Shown: piece by piece, positions 37,924 to 47,184 of the stretch
How positions within the stretch are numbered: position 1 is the stretch's first letter
How the letters are laid out: every line of letters begins with the position of its first letter
Origin: Streptomyces sp. XM4193
GTDB taxonomy: Bacteria; Actinomycetota; Actinomycetes; Streptomycetales; Streptomycetaceae
Reading direction: 5' to 3'
Length of the DNA: 64,000 nucleotides
Assembly (NCBI RefSeq): GCF_023072595.1
Contig: NZ_JALLGK010000013.1
Coordinates: forward strand, 1-64,000
Made by a program: the position numbers and the translations under genes
Notes under the pieces: generated by a model
Database searches by the model: none
What the model saw: the letters and a program-made list of their open reading frames with translations, nothing else
Told to the model about the DNA's origin: nothing

Positions 37924-39240
37924 ATGCGAAGCAGCGGCAACGACAGCAACCGGAATCCCCGCGGCGGGAACCGGAACCCCGGGGGCGCGGGCAAGGGCCG
38001 CGACGAGCAGCGCAAGCGCCGTCCCCGTCCCGAGGAGCGGCGCTACGACGTCGGCGAGGGCGGACCCGGCCAGGGCCCACGGGGCGGCGCGGGCCAGGGC
38101 GAGCGCGGCCGCAGCGACCGGAGCCGGGACGACCGGGGCCGGGGCGGCCGGAGTCAGGGCGGCCGGGACGGCTGGAGCCGGGACGACCGGGGCCGGGACG
38201 ACCGGGGCCGGGACGACCGGGATCGTGGCGGCCGGGACGACCGGAACCGGGACGACCGGGACCGGGACCGGGACCGCGGCGGAGCCGGCGGTTCGGGCCG
38301 GCCGAAGCCCGCGTACAAGGCCGGCGGCAAGCCCACCGGCGGACCCAAGGGCTCCGGCGGGCCGAAGGGCTTCGGCGGACCCAGGGGCGGCAAGGGCCAG
38401 CCGGGCCGCAAGCGGACCGCTCCCGCACGGCCCCGCGAGTACGAGGCGCAGATCGAGGAGCGCAACCGCGCCCGGCACGACAAGCCGATCGCCAAGCTGC
38501 CCAAGACCTTCGGCGAGGTCGAGGGCGAGCGTCTGCAGAAGGTGCTGGCACGCGCCGGCATGGGTTCGCGCCGCGCCTGCGAGGAACTGATCGAGCGGGC
38601 CAGGGTCGAGGTCAACGGCCAGATCGTGCTGGAGCAGGGCCTGCGGGTCGACCCGGAGAAGGACGAGATCAAGGTCGACGGACTGACTGTCGCGACCCAG
38701 TCGTACCTCTTCTTCGCGCTCAACAAGCCGGCCGGTGTCGTCGCCTCCATGGAGGACCCGGACGGCCGCCAGTGCCTCGGCGACTACGTGCAGAACCGTG
38801 AGACGCGTCTCTTCCACGTCGGCCGGCTCGACACCGAGACCGAGGGCATCATCCTGCTCACCAACCACGGCGAGCTGGCCCACCGCCTCACCCACCCCCG
38901 CTACCACGTGCGCAAGACGTATCTGGCCGCGATCCAGGGGCCGTTGCCGCGCGAGCTGGGCAAGCGCCTCAAGGACGGCATCAAGCTGGACGACGGATAC
39001 GCCCGCGCCGACCACTTCCGCGTGGTGGAGAACACCGGAAAGAACTACCTCGTCGAGGTCAGCCTGCACGAGGGCCGCAAGCACATCGTGCGCCGGATGC
39101 TCGCCGAGGCGGGCTTCCCGGTCGAGAAGCTGGTGCGGACGAAGTTCGGCCCGATTCCGCTGGGCGACCAGAAGTCGGGCTGGCTGCGCCGGATGACCAA
39201 CACCGAGGTCGGGATGCTGATGAACGAGGTCGGCCTCTGA
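37924..39240 (+). CDS. rRNA pseudouridine synthase, RluB/RsuA family, with RGG/RDD N-terminus
   Basis: This 438-residue protein of the RsuA family isomerises uridine in rRNA. Residues 1-185 are a low-complexity Arg/Gly/Asp/Lys region (RDDRGRDDRGRDDRDRGG). An S4 domain follows (ERLQKVLARAGMGSRRACEE near 205). The catalytic domain has the active-site Asp in FHVGRLDTETEGIILLTN near 303 and KTYLAAIQG near 338. The 23S helix 80 site of RluB is the most likely target, by gene order with scpAB and cmk. The N-terminal tail resembles that of the TPR protein at 452-2398. Confidence 0.93.
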   Translation: MRSSGNDSNRNPRGGNRNPGGAGKGRDEQRKRRPRPEERRYDVGEGGPGQGPRGGAGQGERGRSDRSRDDRGRGGRSQGGRDGWSRDDRGRDDRGRDDRDRGGRDDRNRDDRDRDRDRGGAGGSGRPKPAYKAGGKPTGGPKGSGGPKGFGGPRGGKGQPGRKRTAPARPREYEAQIEERNRARHDKPIAKLPKTFGEVEGERLQKVLARAGMGSRRACEELIERARVEVNGQIVLEQGLRVDPEKDEIKVDGLTVATQSYLFFALNKPAGVVASMEDPDGRQCLGDYVQNRETRLFHVGRLDTETEGIILLTNHGELAHRLTHPRYHVRKTYLAAIQGPLPRELGKRLKDGIKLDDGYARADHFRVVENTGKNYLVEVSLHEGRKHIVRRMLAEAGFPVEKLVRTKFGPIPLGDQKSGWLRRMTNTEVGMLMNEVGL

Positions 39241-39252
39241 GCGCAGCCGGTA

Positions 39253-39299
39253 CGGCCGGGCCGATCACCTGTTGGACATCGGGTGACGCGGCCCGGCCG
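39253..39299 (+). terminator. Terminator after the scpAB-pseudouridine synthase run
   Basis: Ten-base arms CGGCCGGGCC (39253-39262) and GGCCCGGCCG (39290-39299) pair perfectly, with an additional inner TCACC/GGTGA pairing. The hairpin begins 12 bases after the stop codon. It suggests that tyrA is transcribed separately. Confidence 0.7.
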
Positions 39300-39385
39300 G
39301 TCCGTATCCTGGCAGCACTCGGCACCGGACCAGGGCCGTACCGCCCGGGGGCGGGGCCCGTACAGCGCAAGGACACCGCACGCAC

Positions 39386-40474
39386 ATGCGAACCGCACTC
39401 GTCATCGGCACCGGACTGATCGGCACCTCGGTCGGTCTGGCCCTCTCCGCCCGGGGCGTGGCGGTGCGGCTGCGCGACGTCGATCCGGCCAACGCCTCGC
39501 TCGCCGCCTCGCGGGGCGCGGGGTCGGACGCCGAGTCGCGGGAGCCGGTCGACCTCGCCGTCATCGCGGTGCCGCCGGCGCACATCGCCGCCGCGGTGGT
39601 GGCGGCCCAGCAGGAGGGCGTCGCTCGCGGGTACCTCGACGTGGGCAGCGTGAAGAGCGGTCCGCGCGGCGAACTCGCCTCGCTCGGCGGCGACTTGAGC
39701 ACCTACCTCGGTACGCACCCGATGGCCGGCAAGGAGAAGGCGGGCCCGCTCGCCGCCACCGCCGACCTCTTCGAGGGCAGGCCGTGGGTGCTCACCCCCA
39801 CCCCCGCCACCGAGACCGAGGTGCTGAACCTGGCACTGGAACTGATCTCGCTGTGCCGCGCGGTGCCGGTGGTGATGGAGGCCGAGGCGCACGACCGCGC
39901 GGTGGCGCTGGTCTCGCACACCCCGCAGCTGCTCTCCAGCCTGGTGGCCGCCAGGCTGGAGGAGGCCGACGAGACGGCGGTGCGACTCTGCGGCCAGGGC
40001 ATCAGGGACGTCACGAGGATCGCGGCGTCCGACCCCGACATGTGGCTGGACATCCTGGCCGCGAACCCCGACCCGGTCGCCGACGTGCTGGCGGCCGTCG
40101 CCGAGGACCTGACCGCGACGGTCGCCTCGCTGCGGGCGCTCGCCTCCGCCGACGGCGCCGAGCGCTCCGAGGGCGGGGCCGGCATCTCCGACATACTGCG
40201 CCGCGGCAACACCGGCAGGGCGCGGGTGCCGGGCAAGCACGGCCAGGCGCCGACGGCGTACGAGACGGTCACCGTGCTGATCTCCGACGAACCGGGCGAG
40301 CTGGCCCGGATCTTCGCCGACGCGGGCCAGGCGGGGGTCAACATCGAGGACGTGCGCATCGAGCACGCCGCCGGCCAGCAGGCGGGGCACGTACAGCTGA
40401 TGGTCGAGCCGCGTTCGGCCGCCTCGTTGGCCGCCGCGCTGCGGGCCAGGGGCTGGGCGCTGCGGGCGCGCTGA
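39386..40474 (+). CDS. tyrA: Prephenate dehydrogenase (TyrA) with ACT domain
   Basis: This 362-residue NAD(P)-dependent enzyme of tyrosine synthesis oxidatively decarboxylates prephenate (or dehydrogenates arogenate). The nucleotide motif VIGTGLIGTSVGLALSARG is at residues 5-23, GTHPMAGKEKAGP near 110 contains the catalytic-region His, and LVSHTPQLLSSLVAARLEEA near 174 is family-typical. A C-terminal ACT domain (VTVLISDEPGELARIFADAG) suggests feedback control by tyrosine. It lies between the pseudouridine synthase gene and cmk. Confidence 0.95.
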   Translation: MRTALVIGTGLIGTSVGLALSARGVAVRLRDVDPANASLAASRGAGSDAESREPVDLAVIAVPPAHIAAAVVAAQQEGVARGYLDVGSVKSGPRGELASLGGDLSTYLGTHPMAGKEKAGPLAATADLFEGRPWVLTPTPATETEVLNLALELISLCRAVPVVMEAEAHDRAVALVSHTPQLLSSLVAARLEEADETAVRLCGQGIRDVTRIAASDPDMWLDILAANPDPVADVLAAVAEDLTATVASLRALASADGAERSEGGAGISDILRRGNTGRARVPGKHGQAPTAYETVTVLISDEPGELARIFADAGQAGVNIEDVRIEHAAGQQAGHVQLMVEPRSAASLAAALRARGWALRAR

Positions 40475-40632
40475 GGCCGTGCCGAGGGCGCGGTCCCCGG
40501 GGGATACGCGTTTCAGGACCGGTGGGGCTAGCCGGTAGCCTTGGGCCGGTCGCCCGTCGCGCCCGCGTACCGACGCCGACGCCGACGACACCGCCTCGCG
40601 ACTCCCCGCGTTCACGAAAGGTCCCTGTCACC

Positions 40633-41358
40633 GTGGCTGCATCCCCCCAGGAGACGAACCCCGTACGCCCTGGTGCCCAGGCTCCCGTCGTCGTCGCCAT
40701 CGACGGCCCGTCGGGGACGGGCAAGTCCAGCACCTCCAAGGCGGTCGCCGCCAAGCTGGGGCTGCGCTACCTCGACACCGGCGCGCAGTACCGCGCGATC
40801 ACCTGGTGGATGCTCACCCACGGCGTGGACGTGAACGACGCGGCGGCCGTGGCCGAGGCCTCCGGCAGGCCCGCCATCGTCTCCACCACCGACCCCGCCG
40901 CCCCCGGCATCACCGCCGACGGGGAGGACGCCTCCGGGCCGATCCGCACCCAGGAGGTCACCGCGGCGGTCAGCGCGGTCAGCGCGGTGCCCGAGGTGCG
41001 CAGCCGGATCACCGAGCTCCAGCGCTCCATCGCCGCCTCGGCGCCCGAGGGCATGGTCGTCGAGGGCCGGGACATCGGGACCACCGTGCTGCCGAACGCC
41101 GATCTCAAGATCTTCCTCACCGCCTCTCCCGAGGCGAGGGCCGAGCGCAGGGGCGGCGAACTCAAGGCCAAGAACGGCCAGGCCGATCTGGCCGCCACCC
41201 AGGAGGCGCTGCTCAAGCGCGACCGGGCCGACTCCAGTCGAGCCGTGTCACCGCTGCTGAAGGCGGAGGACGCGGTGGAGGTCGACACCACCGAGCTGAC
41301 GCTGGAGCAGGTCATCGAGTGCGTCGTCACCCTGATCGTGGAGAAGCAGCGGGCCTGA
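40633..41358 (+). CDS. cmk: Cytidylate kinase
   Basis: This 241-residue CMP/dCMP kinase has the P-loop AIDGPSGTGKSSTSKAVA near residue 22, the substrate motif LRYLDTGAQYRAITWWML near 45, and VVEGRDIGTTVLPNADLKIF near 143. GTG at 40633 has AAAGG 11 bases upstream. The cmk-der pair is conserved in many bacteria. Confidence 0.95.
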   Translation: MAASPQETNPVRPGAQAPVVVAIDGPSGTGKSSTSKAVAAKLGLRYLDTGAQYRAITWWMLTHGVDVNDAAAVAEASGRPAIVSTTDPAAPGITADGEDASGPIRTQEVTAAVSAVSAVPEVRSRITELQRSIAASAPEGMVVEGRDIGTTVLPNADLKIFLTASPEARAERRGGELKAKNGQADLAATQEALLKRDRADSSRAVSPLLKAEDAVEVDTTELTLEQVIECVVTLIVEKQRA

Positions 41359-41532
41359 GCGTGCCTCGCGGCCGGGCGGGAGCACTCCGTCACGCGGCCG
41401 GCGGCCGGACTCCCGGCCAGTGCGCCGGACGTCGGCGGCGGGCGCGGCAGCAGCGAGGGGCGCGAGCGCCCAGGCCGTACGGGTCGGCCCGTACGGCCAC
41501 CCATTGACTGATGAGAACAGGGACAGGACTTC

Positions 41533-43011
41533 ATGAACGACCAGATCCACTCCGGCGACGACGGGCACGGTGAGCTCGGCGACGCCGAGTACGCGGAGTT
41601 CATGGAGCTCGCCGCGCAGGAGGGCTTCGACCCCGAGGACATCGAGGGCGCGCTGGACGAGGCCGGCCACGGGCCGCTGCCCGTGCTCGCCGTCGTGGGC
41701 CGCCCCAACGTCGGCAAGTCGACGCTGGTGAACCGCATCCTCGGCCGCCGCGAGGCAGTCGTCGAGGACCGTCCGGGCGTCACCAGGGACCGGGTGACCT
41801 ACGAGGCCGAGTGGGCCGGCCGCCGCTTCAAGGTGGTCGACACCGGAGGTTGGGAGCAGGACGTCCTCGGCATCGACGCCTCGGTGGCCGCCCAGGCCGA
41901 GTTCGCCATCGAGGCGGCCGACGCGGTAATCTTCGTGGTCGACGCCGGAGTCGGCGCCACCGACACCGACGAGGCCGTCGTCAAGCTGCTGCGCCGCGCG
42001 GGCAAGCCCGTGGTGCTCTGCGCCAACAAGGTCGACGGCCAGTCCGGCGAGGCGGACGCGGCGATGCTGTGGTCGCTGGGTCTCGGCGAGCCGCACCCGG
42101 TCTCCGCACTGCACGGCCGCGGCACCGGCGACATGCTCGACGAGGTGCTGAAGGTCCTGCCCGAGGCGCCCGCCCAGACGTTCGGGCAGGTCCTCGGCGG
42201 CCCGCGCCGCATCGCCCTCATCGGCCGCCCCAACGTCGGCAAGTCCTCGCTGCTGAACAAGGTCGCCGGCGAGAACCGCGTGGTGGTCAACGAGGTCGCC
42301 GGCACCACCCGTGACCCGGTGGACGAGCGCATCGAACTGGCCGGCCGCACCTGGACGTTCGTCGACACCGCAGGCATCCGCCGCCGCGTGCACCTCACCG
42401 AGGGCGCGGACTACTACGCCTCGCTGCGCACCGCGGCCGCGCTGGAGAAGGCGGAGGTCGCGGTCGTGCTGATCGACGTCAGCGAGCCGATCAGCGTGCA
42501 GGACACCCGGATCATCAGCATGGCGGTGGACTCCGGCCGTGCCGTGGTGATCGCGTACAACAAGTGGGACACCCTCGACGACGAGCGCCGCTTCTACCTG
42601 GAGCGCGAGATCGAGCGCGATCTCGTCCAGGTCCAGTGGGCGCCCAGGGTCAACATCTCGGCCGCCACCGGCCGGCACACCGAGAAGCTGGTGCCGGCCA
42701 TGGACACCGCGCTGGAGGGCTGGGAGACGCGCGTCCCGACCGGGCGGCTGAACGCCTTCCTCGGCGAGATCGCCGCCTCCCACCCGCACCCGGTGCGCGG
42801 CGGCAAGCAGCCGCGTGTGCTGTTCGGCACCCAGGCCGGCACCCGCCCGCCGCGGTTCGTGCTCTTCGCCTCGGGCTTCCTGGAGGCGGGCTACCGTCGG
42901 TTCATCGAGCGCCGGTTGCGCGAGGAGTTCGGCTTCCGCGGCACCCCGATCCAGGTGTCGGTACGGGTTCGGGAGAAGCGCGGCCGGGGCGGACGCAACG
43001 CCCGCAAGTAG
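41533..43011 (+). CDS. der: Ribosome-assembly GTPase Der (EngA)
   Basis: This 492-residue protein has two tandem GTPase domains, unique to Der, needed for 50S subunit maturation. The first P-loop is VVGRPNVGKSTLVNRILG near residue 55 and the second is LIGRPNVGKSSLLNKVAG near 231. The C-terminal KH-like domain contains HPHPVRGGKQPRVLFGTQ near 418. The first 48 residues are an acidic extension common in actinobacteria. A strong hairpin follows the stop. Confidence 0.97.
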   Translation: MNDQIHSGDDGHGELGDAEYAEFMELAAQEGFDPEDIEGALDEAGHGPLPVLAVVGRPNVGKSTLVNRILGRREAVVEDRPGVTRDRVTYEAEWAGRRFKVVDTGGWEQDVLGIDASVAAQAEFAIEAADAVIFVVDAGVGATDTDEAVVKLLRRAGKPVVLCANKVDGQSGEADAAMLWSLGLGEPHPVSALHGRGTGDMLDEVLKVLPEAPAQTFGQVLGGPRRIALIGRPNVGKSSLLNKVAGENRVVVNEVAGTTRDPVDERIELAGRTWTFVDTAGIRRRVHLTEGADYYASLRTAAALEKAEVAVVLIDVSEPISVQDTRIISMAVDSGRAVVIAYNKWDTLDDERRFYLEREIERDLVQVQWAPRVNISAATGRHTEKLVPAMDTALEGWETRVPTGRLNAFLGEIAASHPHPVRGGKQPRVLFGTQAGTRPPRFVLFASGFLEAGYRRFIERRLREEFGFRGTPIQVSVRVREKRGRGGRNARK

Positions 43012-43059
43012 CAGCGGCAGCAGGGGAGTCCGGGCCGTGTGCCCGGACCGCCCGCCGCC

Positions 43060-43094
43060 GGGCCCGCGCGCACCCGGCCGGAGTGCGCGGGCCC
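43060..43094. terminator. Bidirectional terminator after der
   Basis: GGGCCCGCGCGCAC (43060-43073) pairs with GTGCGCGGGCCC (43083-43094), with a 2-base bulge and a 9-base loop. It lies between the convergent der and the small minus-strand gene. Confidence 0.75.
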
Positions 43095-43113
43095 CTGGAC
43101 GGGTGCCTCCGGG

Positions 43114-43443
43114 TCAGAGCCCGTGCTCGCGCGCCTCACCGCGCCCGGGCGGCAGTGCGGCCGGCCGCGAGTGGCCCCGCAGTCGGCGGTCTTCGTGCCA
43201 GGAGCCGGAGAGACCGGTGCTGTACAGCGTGCCGAAGCCCTCGAAGCGCAACGATTCCTCGCCGGACCGGTCGCCGGGCAGAGTGCGGAAGAGCCGTCGG
43301 TACTCCGCGTAGAGCGCGTCGTAGATGGGGGTGTTGGAGCGCTCCCGGGAAGCGCGGTCGGCGGTCTCGCGGGCGGGTCGCATGCCGGGGATCTGGCTGT
43401 GGACGGGCTGCGGACGGGGTCGGGAAGGTTCGTATGGCTGCAC
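43114..43443 (-). CDS. Small Streptomyces-type conserved protein
   Basis: This 109-residue protein has a GTG start and no clear ribosome site. The segment VHSQIPGMRPARETADRASR near residue 14 followed by TPIYDALYAEYRRLFRTLPG near 38 looks familiar from Streptomyces genomes, but I know of no function. The rest is Arg/Gly/Pro-rich. It is cytoplasmic and convergent with der. Coding status rests on normal codon use and recalled conservation. Confidence 0.7.
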   Translation of the reverse strand: MQPYEPSRPRPQPVHSQIPGMRPARETADRASRERSNTPIYDALYAEYRRLFRTLPGDRSGEESLRFEGFGTLYSTGLSGSWHEDRRLRGHSRPAALPPGRGEAREHGL

Positions 43444-43458
43444 ACCGTGGCCAACGAC

Positions 43459-43489
43459 CGCACGGCCCCGCTGGATGCGGGGCCGTGCG
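43459..43489 (-). terminator. Terminator of the 258-residue protein gene
   Basis: A perfect 12-bp stem (43459-43470 with 43478-43489) with a 7-base loop lies just downstream of the minus-strand gene ending at 43517 and just upstream of the next gene's start. Confidence 0.8.
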
Positions 43490-43516
43490 GGCGAACGTGT
43501 GCCGGACTACCACCGG

Positions 43517-44293
43517 TCAGGTGCCCGCCAGCGGCATCGCGGCGGCCACCAGGCTGCCGTTCGCCGCGGCCTTCTCCAGCGCCTGGCGCATCAGGTCCTC
43601 GCGCGGCTGGTCGCCGACCCAGCCGGTGGGGGTGGCGTACACGAGCACCGTGCTGTTGCGGTTGGCGGTGCTGCGCCACTCGTCGGTCACCGGCAGCGGC
43701 TGGTGCGCCTGCCACCACGACTCGGTCGGAGTGCCCTCCGGGCCGGGCTGGAGCACCGCGTGCAGCTGCCCGGCCGCCATCAGGACCGACCAGCCGGGAA
43801 TGGCCGCGGGCATCCGGTCGATGTCGCCGAGCGTGCTGAACCCGTGCTCCAGCAGCAGGGTGAGGAACTCGTCCTGCGTACCCGTCGAGCCGGGACGGAC
43901 GATCGCGGCGCTCGGCTCGACGACGATCGCCGCGCGCAGCTGGTCGCCGACCAGCACCTGGCCGCACGTGACCTTCAGAACCGCCTGCTCGCCCGGGCTG
44001 CCGGGGGCTTCGGCGGAGTCACCGGTGATGGTGCGCACGGCACCCTGGATCTGCTCCTCGCTGACCCGCACGATCTGCGAGGGCACGCAGGTGGCGTGGG
44101 CGAAGGCGAGCACGGCCGTCTCGTCGCCGATGAACAGTACGGTGCTGGTGCGCTCCTTGCCGGTGTCGCCCGGAGTGCGGCAGGAGGTGCAGTCGTAGCT
44201 GCCGGGGGCGGTCTCGCCGGCGAGGAGGCGGGTGACCTCTTCTTCGCCGATCTCGGCGCGTACGTCGTCACTGACGTCAAGGATGGGGGACAC
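43517..44293 (-). CDS. Conserved protein of unknown function, Cys-containing
   Basis: This 258-residue protein has a GTG start with AGGAG 6 bases upstream. It has no signal peptide or membrane segment. Four cysteines occur in YDCTSCRTPGD near residue 34, HATCVPSQ near 68 and KVTCGQVLVGD near 108, so metal binding is possible. LEHGFSTLGDIDRMPAAIPG near 149 and AAGQLHAVLQPGPEG are strongly patterned. Gene order after der makes it a conserved Streptomyces neighbour; I cannot assign a function. Confidence 0.82.
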   Translation of the reverse strand: MSPILDVSDDVRAEIGEEEVTRLLAGETAPGSYDCTSCRTPGDTGKERTSTVLFIGDETAVLAFAHATCVPSQIVRVSEEQIQGAVRTITGDSAEAPGSPGEQAVLKVTCGQVLVGDQLRAAIVVEPSAAIVRPGSTGTQDEFLTLLLEHGFSTLGDIDRMPAAIPGWSVLMAAGQLHAVLQPGPEGTPTESWWQAHQPLPVTDEWRSTANRNSTVLVYATPTGWVGDQPREDLMRQALEKAAANGSLVAAAMPLAGT

Positions 44294-44718
44294 AGGAGAC
44301 TCCTGGCGTTCGGTGCTGTTTCACAAGGACAACGGGTCTGCGGCCCCTCGGTCACGCAACCGGCCCCGCCGGTATGACATCCGCGGCTCGCACCCGCCCC
44401 TCCGCCGACCGGGTGGCCGCCTGCCGTACGCCCGACCGGTCGGCGGCGCGAGCGGTCCGGCGTCCGCGGCGTGGGCTCCGCCCGCAGCTCCGCCCGCAGC
44501 TCCGTCACGACGGCTGCTTCACCGACTGCGCACAACTTCCCAACAAAACCCGTCGATCGGGCCAACCCGAGAGGCCTCTGGGGCGTCTGACTTCTTGAAG
44601 GGCGGAGGAAGCGGACGCGCTCCCCGCACCGCACCACGGACAGAGGACCCATGTTCAGCGCCCTCCCGCAGCTCATCGCCCCCGCGGTCGGCGGCACGCC
44701 CGGAAGGAGAGGCGCCCT
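44294..44718. other. Divergent intergenic region
   Basis: This 425-base stretch lies between two divergent genes of unknown function. No gene is seen. The segment around 44530-44590 is locally A-rich and may hold the plus-strand promoter, but no good -35/-10 pair was found. Confidence 0.5.
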
Positions 44719-45597
44719 GTGACCACCGCTGCCCGCCGCTCGGTTCCGGGCCCCCGCCCCACCGCCGGCGCTCCGGTCGCGGACTGCACCGCGGACACCG
44801 CGGGAGGGCTCACCTTCGACATCGCGCTGGGAGGCCGCAAGGAGCGGTGGGACGCCGGTCTGCTGCTGCACGGCGCGCAGGACGGCGCGGACCCCGTGCG
44901 CCTGCCGCTGGTGCCCGCGGGGGCGGAAGTGCTGCGCGCGGTGCTGCCGAGCACCATGCGGCTCGCCGAGGGCCGTTGGCGCGCAAGTCTGGTGCTGGGC
45001 GACCGGGCGCCGCGCAGACTCCGGTCCGGCGCGCACGATCTGCGCTCGCTGGTGGCCAGGGTGCCGCGAACCGGACGCACCTGGCTGGGGGTTCGCATCC
45101 CGTACCGCACCCAGGGCGGAGGTCTCTCGGTGCGGTCCTGGCACCGCTGGCCGCATGCCGAGGCGAGCGAACTGCGGGTGGAGGACGGCGGGATGACGGT
45201 CCGCGGCCGGTTGCACGGCGCGGACTTCGCGGACGGGGCACGGCTGGAGGTCCGTGCCCGCGACGGCGGCGCGGTCGCGCTGGGCGTTCCGCTGGTCAGG
45301 GACGAGCACAGCTTCACGGCGCGGCTGCCGCTGGAGGGGCTGGCCGAACAGCCGCAGGAGAGCGGCTGGTTGCTGTGGCTGCGTCCGGGCGGTGACGTCC
45401 CCGCGGTACGCGTCGCCCGCATCCTCGACGATCTGGTGGACAAGCGTCATGCGGTCCGCTACCCGGCCGTTCCGCTGCTCTCCGGCACCAAGGGCGTACG
45501 CCCCTGCTACACCGGGGACAACGACCTGGCCATCCGCTGGGAGAGCCGCACGCCCGCCGACGATCTGCGCACCGGCCGGACCGCCCTGCCCGGCTGA
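44719..45597 (+). CDS. Conserved beta-rich protein of unknown function
   Basis: This 292-residue protein starts at GTG with GAAGGAGA 9 bases upstream. It has no export signal. The sequence alternates short strands and shows two similar halves, each with a pattern like LRLPLVPAGAEVLRAVLP or GVPLVRDEHSFTARLPLE, suggesting duplicated beta-sandwich domains. LLSGTKGVRPCYTGDNDLAI near residue 252 is striking. Related domains are attached to surface-polymer transferases in Streptomyces, so a cell-envelope role is possible, but this is weak inference. Confidence 0.75.
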   Translation: MTTAARRSVPGPRPTAGAPVADCTADTAGGLTFDIALGGRKERWDAGLLLHGAQDGADPVRLPLVPAGAEVLRAVLPSTMRLAEGRWRASLVLGDRAPRRLRSGAHDLRSLVARVPRTGRTWLGVRIPYRTQGGGLSVRSWHRWPHAEASELRVEDGGMTVRGRLHGADFADGARLEVRARDGGAVALGVPLVRDEHSFTARLPLEGLAEQPQESGWLLWLRPGGDVPAVRVARILDDLVDKRHAVRYPAVPLLSGTKGVRPCYTGDNDLAIRWESRTPADDLRTGRTALPG

Positions 45598-45746
45598 GCC
45601 GCACCCGCTGAGCCGCGGCCGCCCTCGTACCCGTACCCGTACGCGCCGCCACCGCCCCGGGCCCGCCGGCCGGCGCAACGGGCCCGGGCGGGCGGCGCAA
45701 CGGGCCTGGGGCGGGCGGCGGCACGGCCTGCTGGCAGACTCCTCCC

Positions 45747-46718
45747 ATGGTCGAGACCTCCGCGCGCCTGCTGCGTCTGCTGGCTCTTCTCCAGACGCGA
45801 CGGGAGTGGTCCGGCGGCGATCTCTCGGCCCGTCTGGGAGTGAGCCCCCGCACGGTGCGACGCGACGTCGAACGCCTGCGCGGGCTGGGCTACCCGGTGC
45901 ACTCGGCCACGGGCACCGCCGGCGGCTACCGGCTGGGCGCGGGCGCCCAGTTGCCGCCGCTGCTGCTGGACGACGAGGAGGCGGTGGCGGTCGCGGTCGG
46001 GCTGCGTGCGGCGGTCAACAGCGGTGTGGCGGGCGTGGAGGAGTCCTCGGTGCGCGCTCTCGGCAAGCTGGAACAGGTCCTTCCGCACCGGCTGCGTCGC
46101 CGGGTCGGCGCGCTGAACTCCTTCACCGCGCCCATGCGGCACCGCGTCGAGGGACCTTCGATCGACGCGGCGACGCTGGTCGAGCTCGCCCACGCCTGCC
46201 GCGACCACAACCGGCTGCGGTTCCACTACGAATCCCACGACGGCAGCGCCACCGCGCGCGTCGTCGAGCCCTGCGGGCTGGTGAGCAGCTACCGGCGCTG
46301 GTACCTGGTCGGCTGGGACACCGACCGCGGGGACTGGCGCACCTTCCGGGTCGACCGACTGACGCTCGCGCCGCCGCACGGTCCGCGGTTCGAGCCCCGT
46401 ACGCCCCCTGCCGACGACCTGGCCGCCTACGTCTCGGAGGGGGTCTCCACCCGCGCCCACGCGGTGCGCGCCACCGTCCTGCTGCGGATGCCCGTCGAGG
46501 AGGCGGCGGCGCTCGTGCGGCCGTCGACCGGCTCCCTGGAGGCCGTGGACGCGGACAGCTGCCTGCTGCGCACCGGGTCCTATTCGCTGGAGTCGGTGGT
46601 GATCCACCTGCTCTTCTACGGGGTGGACTTCACCGTGCTGGAGCCGGTCGAGATGCTTGATCAACTGGTCGCATTGCGGGACCGGTTGAGCCGTTCGCTG
46701 GACTCCTCGAAGAGCTGA
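45747..46718 (+). CDS. WYL-domain transcriptional regulator (YafY/DeoR type)
   Basis: This 323-residue regulator has an N-terminal winged HTH (SGGDLSARLGVSPRTVRRDV, residues 24-43) and a WYL ligand-sensing domain (SSYRRWYLVGWDTDRGDWRT near 182), then a WCX-like C-terminus. Such proteins usually repress or activate a neighbouring gene in response to a small molecule or nucleic acid. No operator was identified. Confidence 0.93.
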   Translation: MVETSARLLRLLALLQTRREWSGGDLSARLGVSPRTVRRDVERLRGLGYPVHSATGTAGGYRLGAGAQLPPLLLDDEEAVAVAVGLRAAVNSGVAGVEESSVRALGKLEQVLPHRLRRRVGALNSFTAPMRHRVEGPSIDAATLVELAHACRDHNRLRFHYESHDGSATARVVEPCGLVSSYRRWYLVGWDTDRGDWRTFRVDRLTLAPPHGPRFEPRTPPADDLAAYVSEGVSTRAHAVRATVLLRMPVEEAAALVRPSTGSLEAVDADSCLLRTGSYSLESVVIHLLFYGVDFTVLEPVEMLDQLVALRDRLSRSLDSSKS

Positions 46719-46968
46719 GCGAACCCCCGTCCTTTCCCGCGGGCACAGCCGGGAGCAGGCGCACGGTTTATTCCGCGGGCCATTGCGGGGGAGGTGCGGA
46801 ACCCGCTCGTGGAGGCCGTCGGAATAACGCTCGAATCCCGTGCCGGACGTCTACGGAAAATACTTCGGACCGCCGGGTGAATGGCGTCCCGACTGTGACA
46901 CAAGCGTGACGGCTCGAAGATCCGTGCGGCACTTCCGTGTGGTGCGCCCGGCCCGTACGGTGGCGGAC

Positions 46969-47184
46969 ATGGATGACCGACCCGCAGAGCCGACCGAACG
47001 GACCGACGACCCGGAGGCCTACGTCGGGCTGCCCGGCGGAGAGGCCGAGGAGCAGGCGCGCAGCCGCGGCTGGGCCAACGTACGGAGTCTGCCGCCGGGC
47101 GCGATGATCACCATGGAGTACGTGGAGGGCCGGCTGAACTTCACCGTCGAGGACGAGAAGGTGGTCCGCTGCTGGCAGGGCTGA
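46969..47184 (+). CDS. I78-family peptidase inhibitor-like small protein
   Basis: This 71-residue acidic protein contains GWANVRSLPPGAMITMEYVE followed by GRLNFTVEDEKVVRCWQG, matching the I78 proteinase-inhibitor family core with the RLN and VDxxxxV positions. There is no signal peptide, which is unusual for an inhibitor of secreted proteases. ATG at 46969 is used; the frame is open to 46840, but that extension looks non-coding. Confidence 0.82.
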   Translation: MDDRPAEPTERTDDPEAYVGLPGGEAEEQARSRGWANVRSLPPGAMITMEYVEGRLNFTVEDEKVVRCWQG

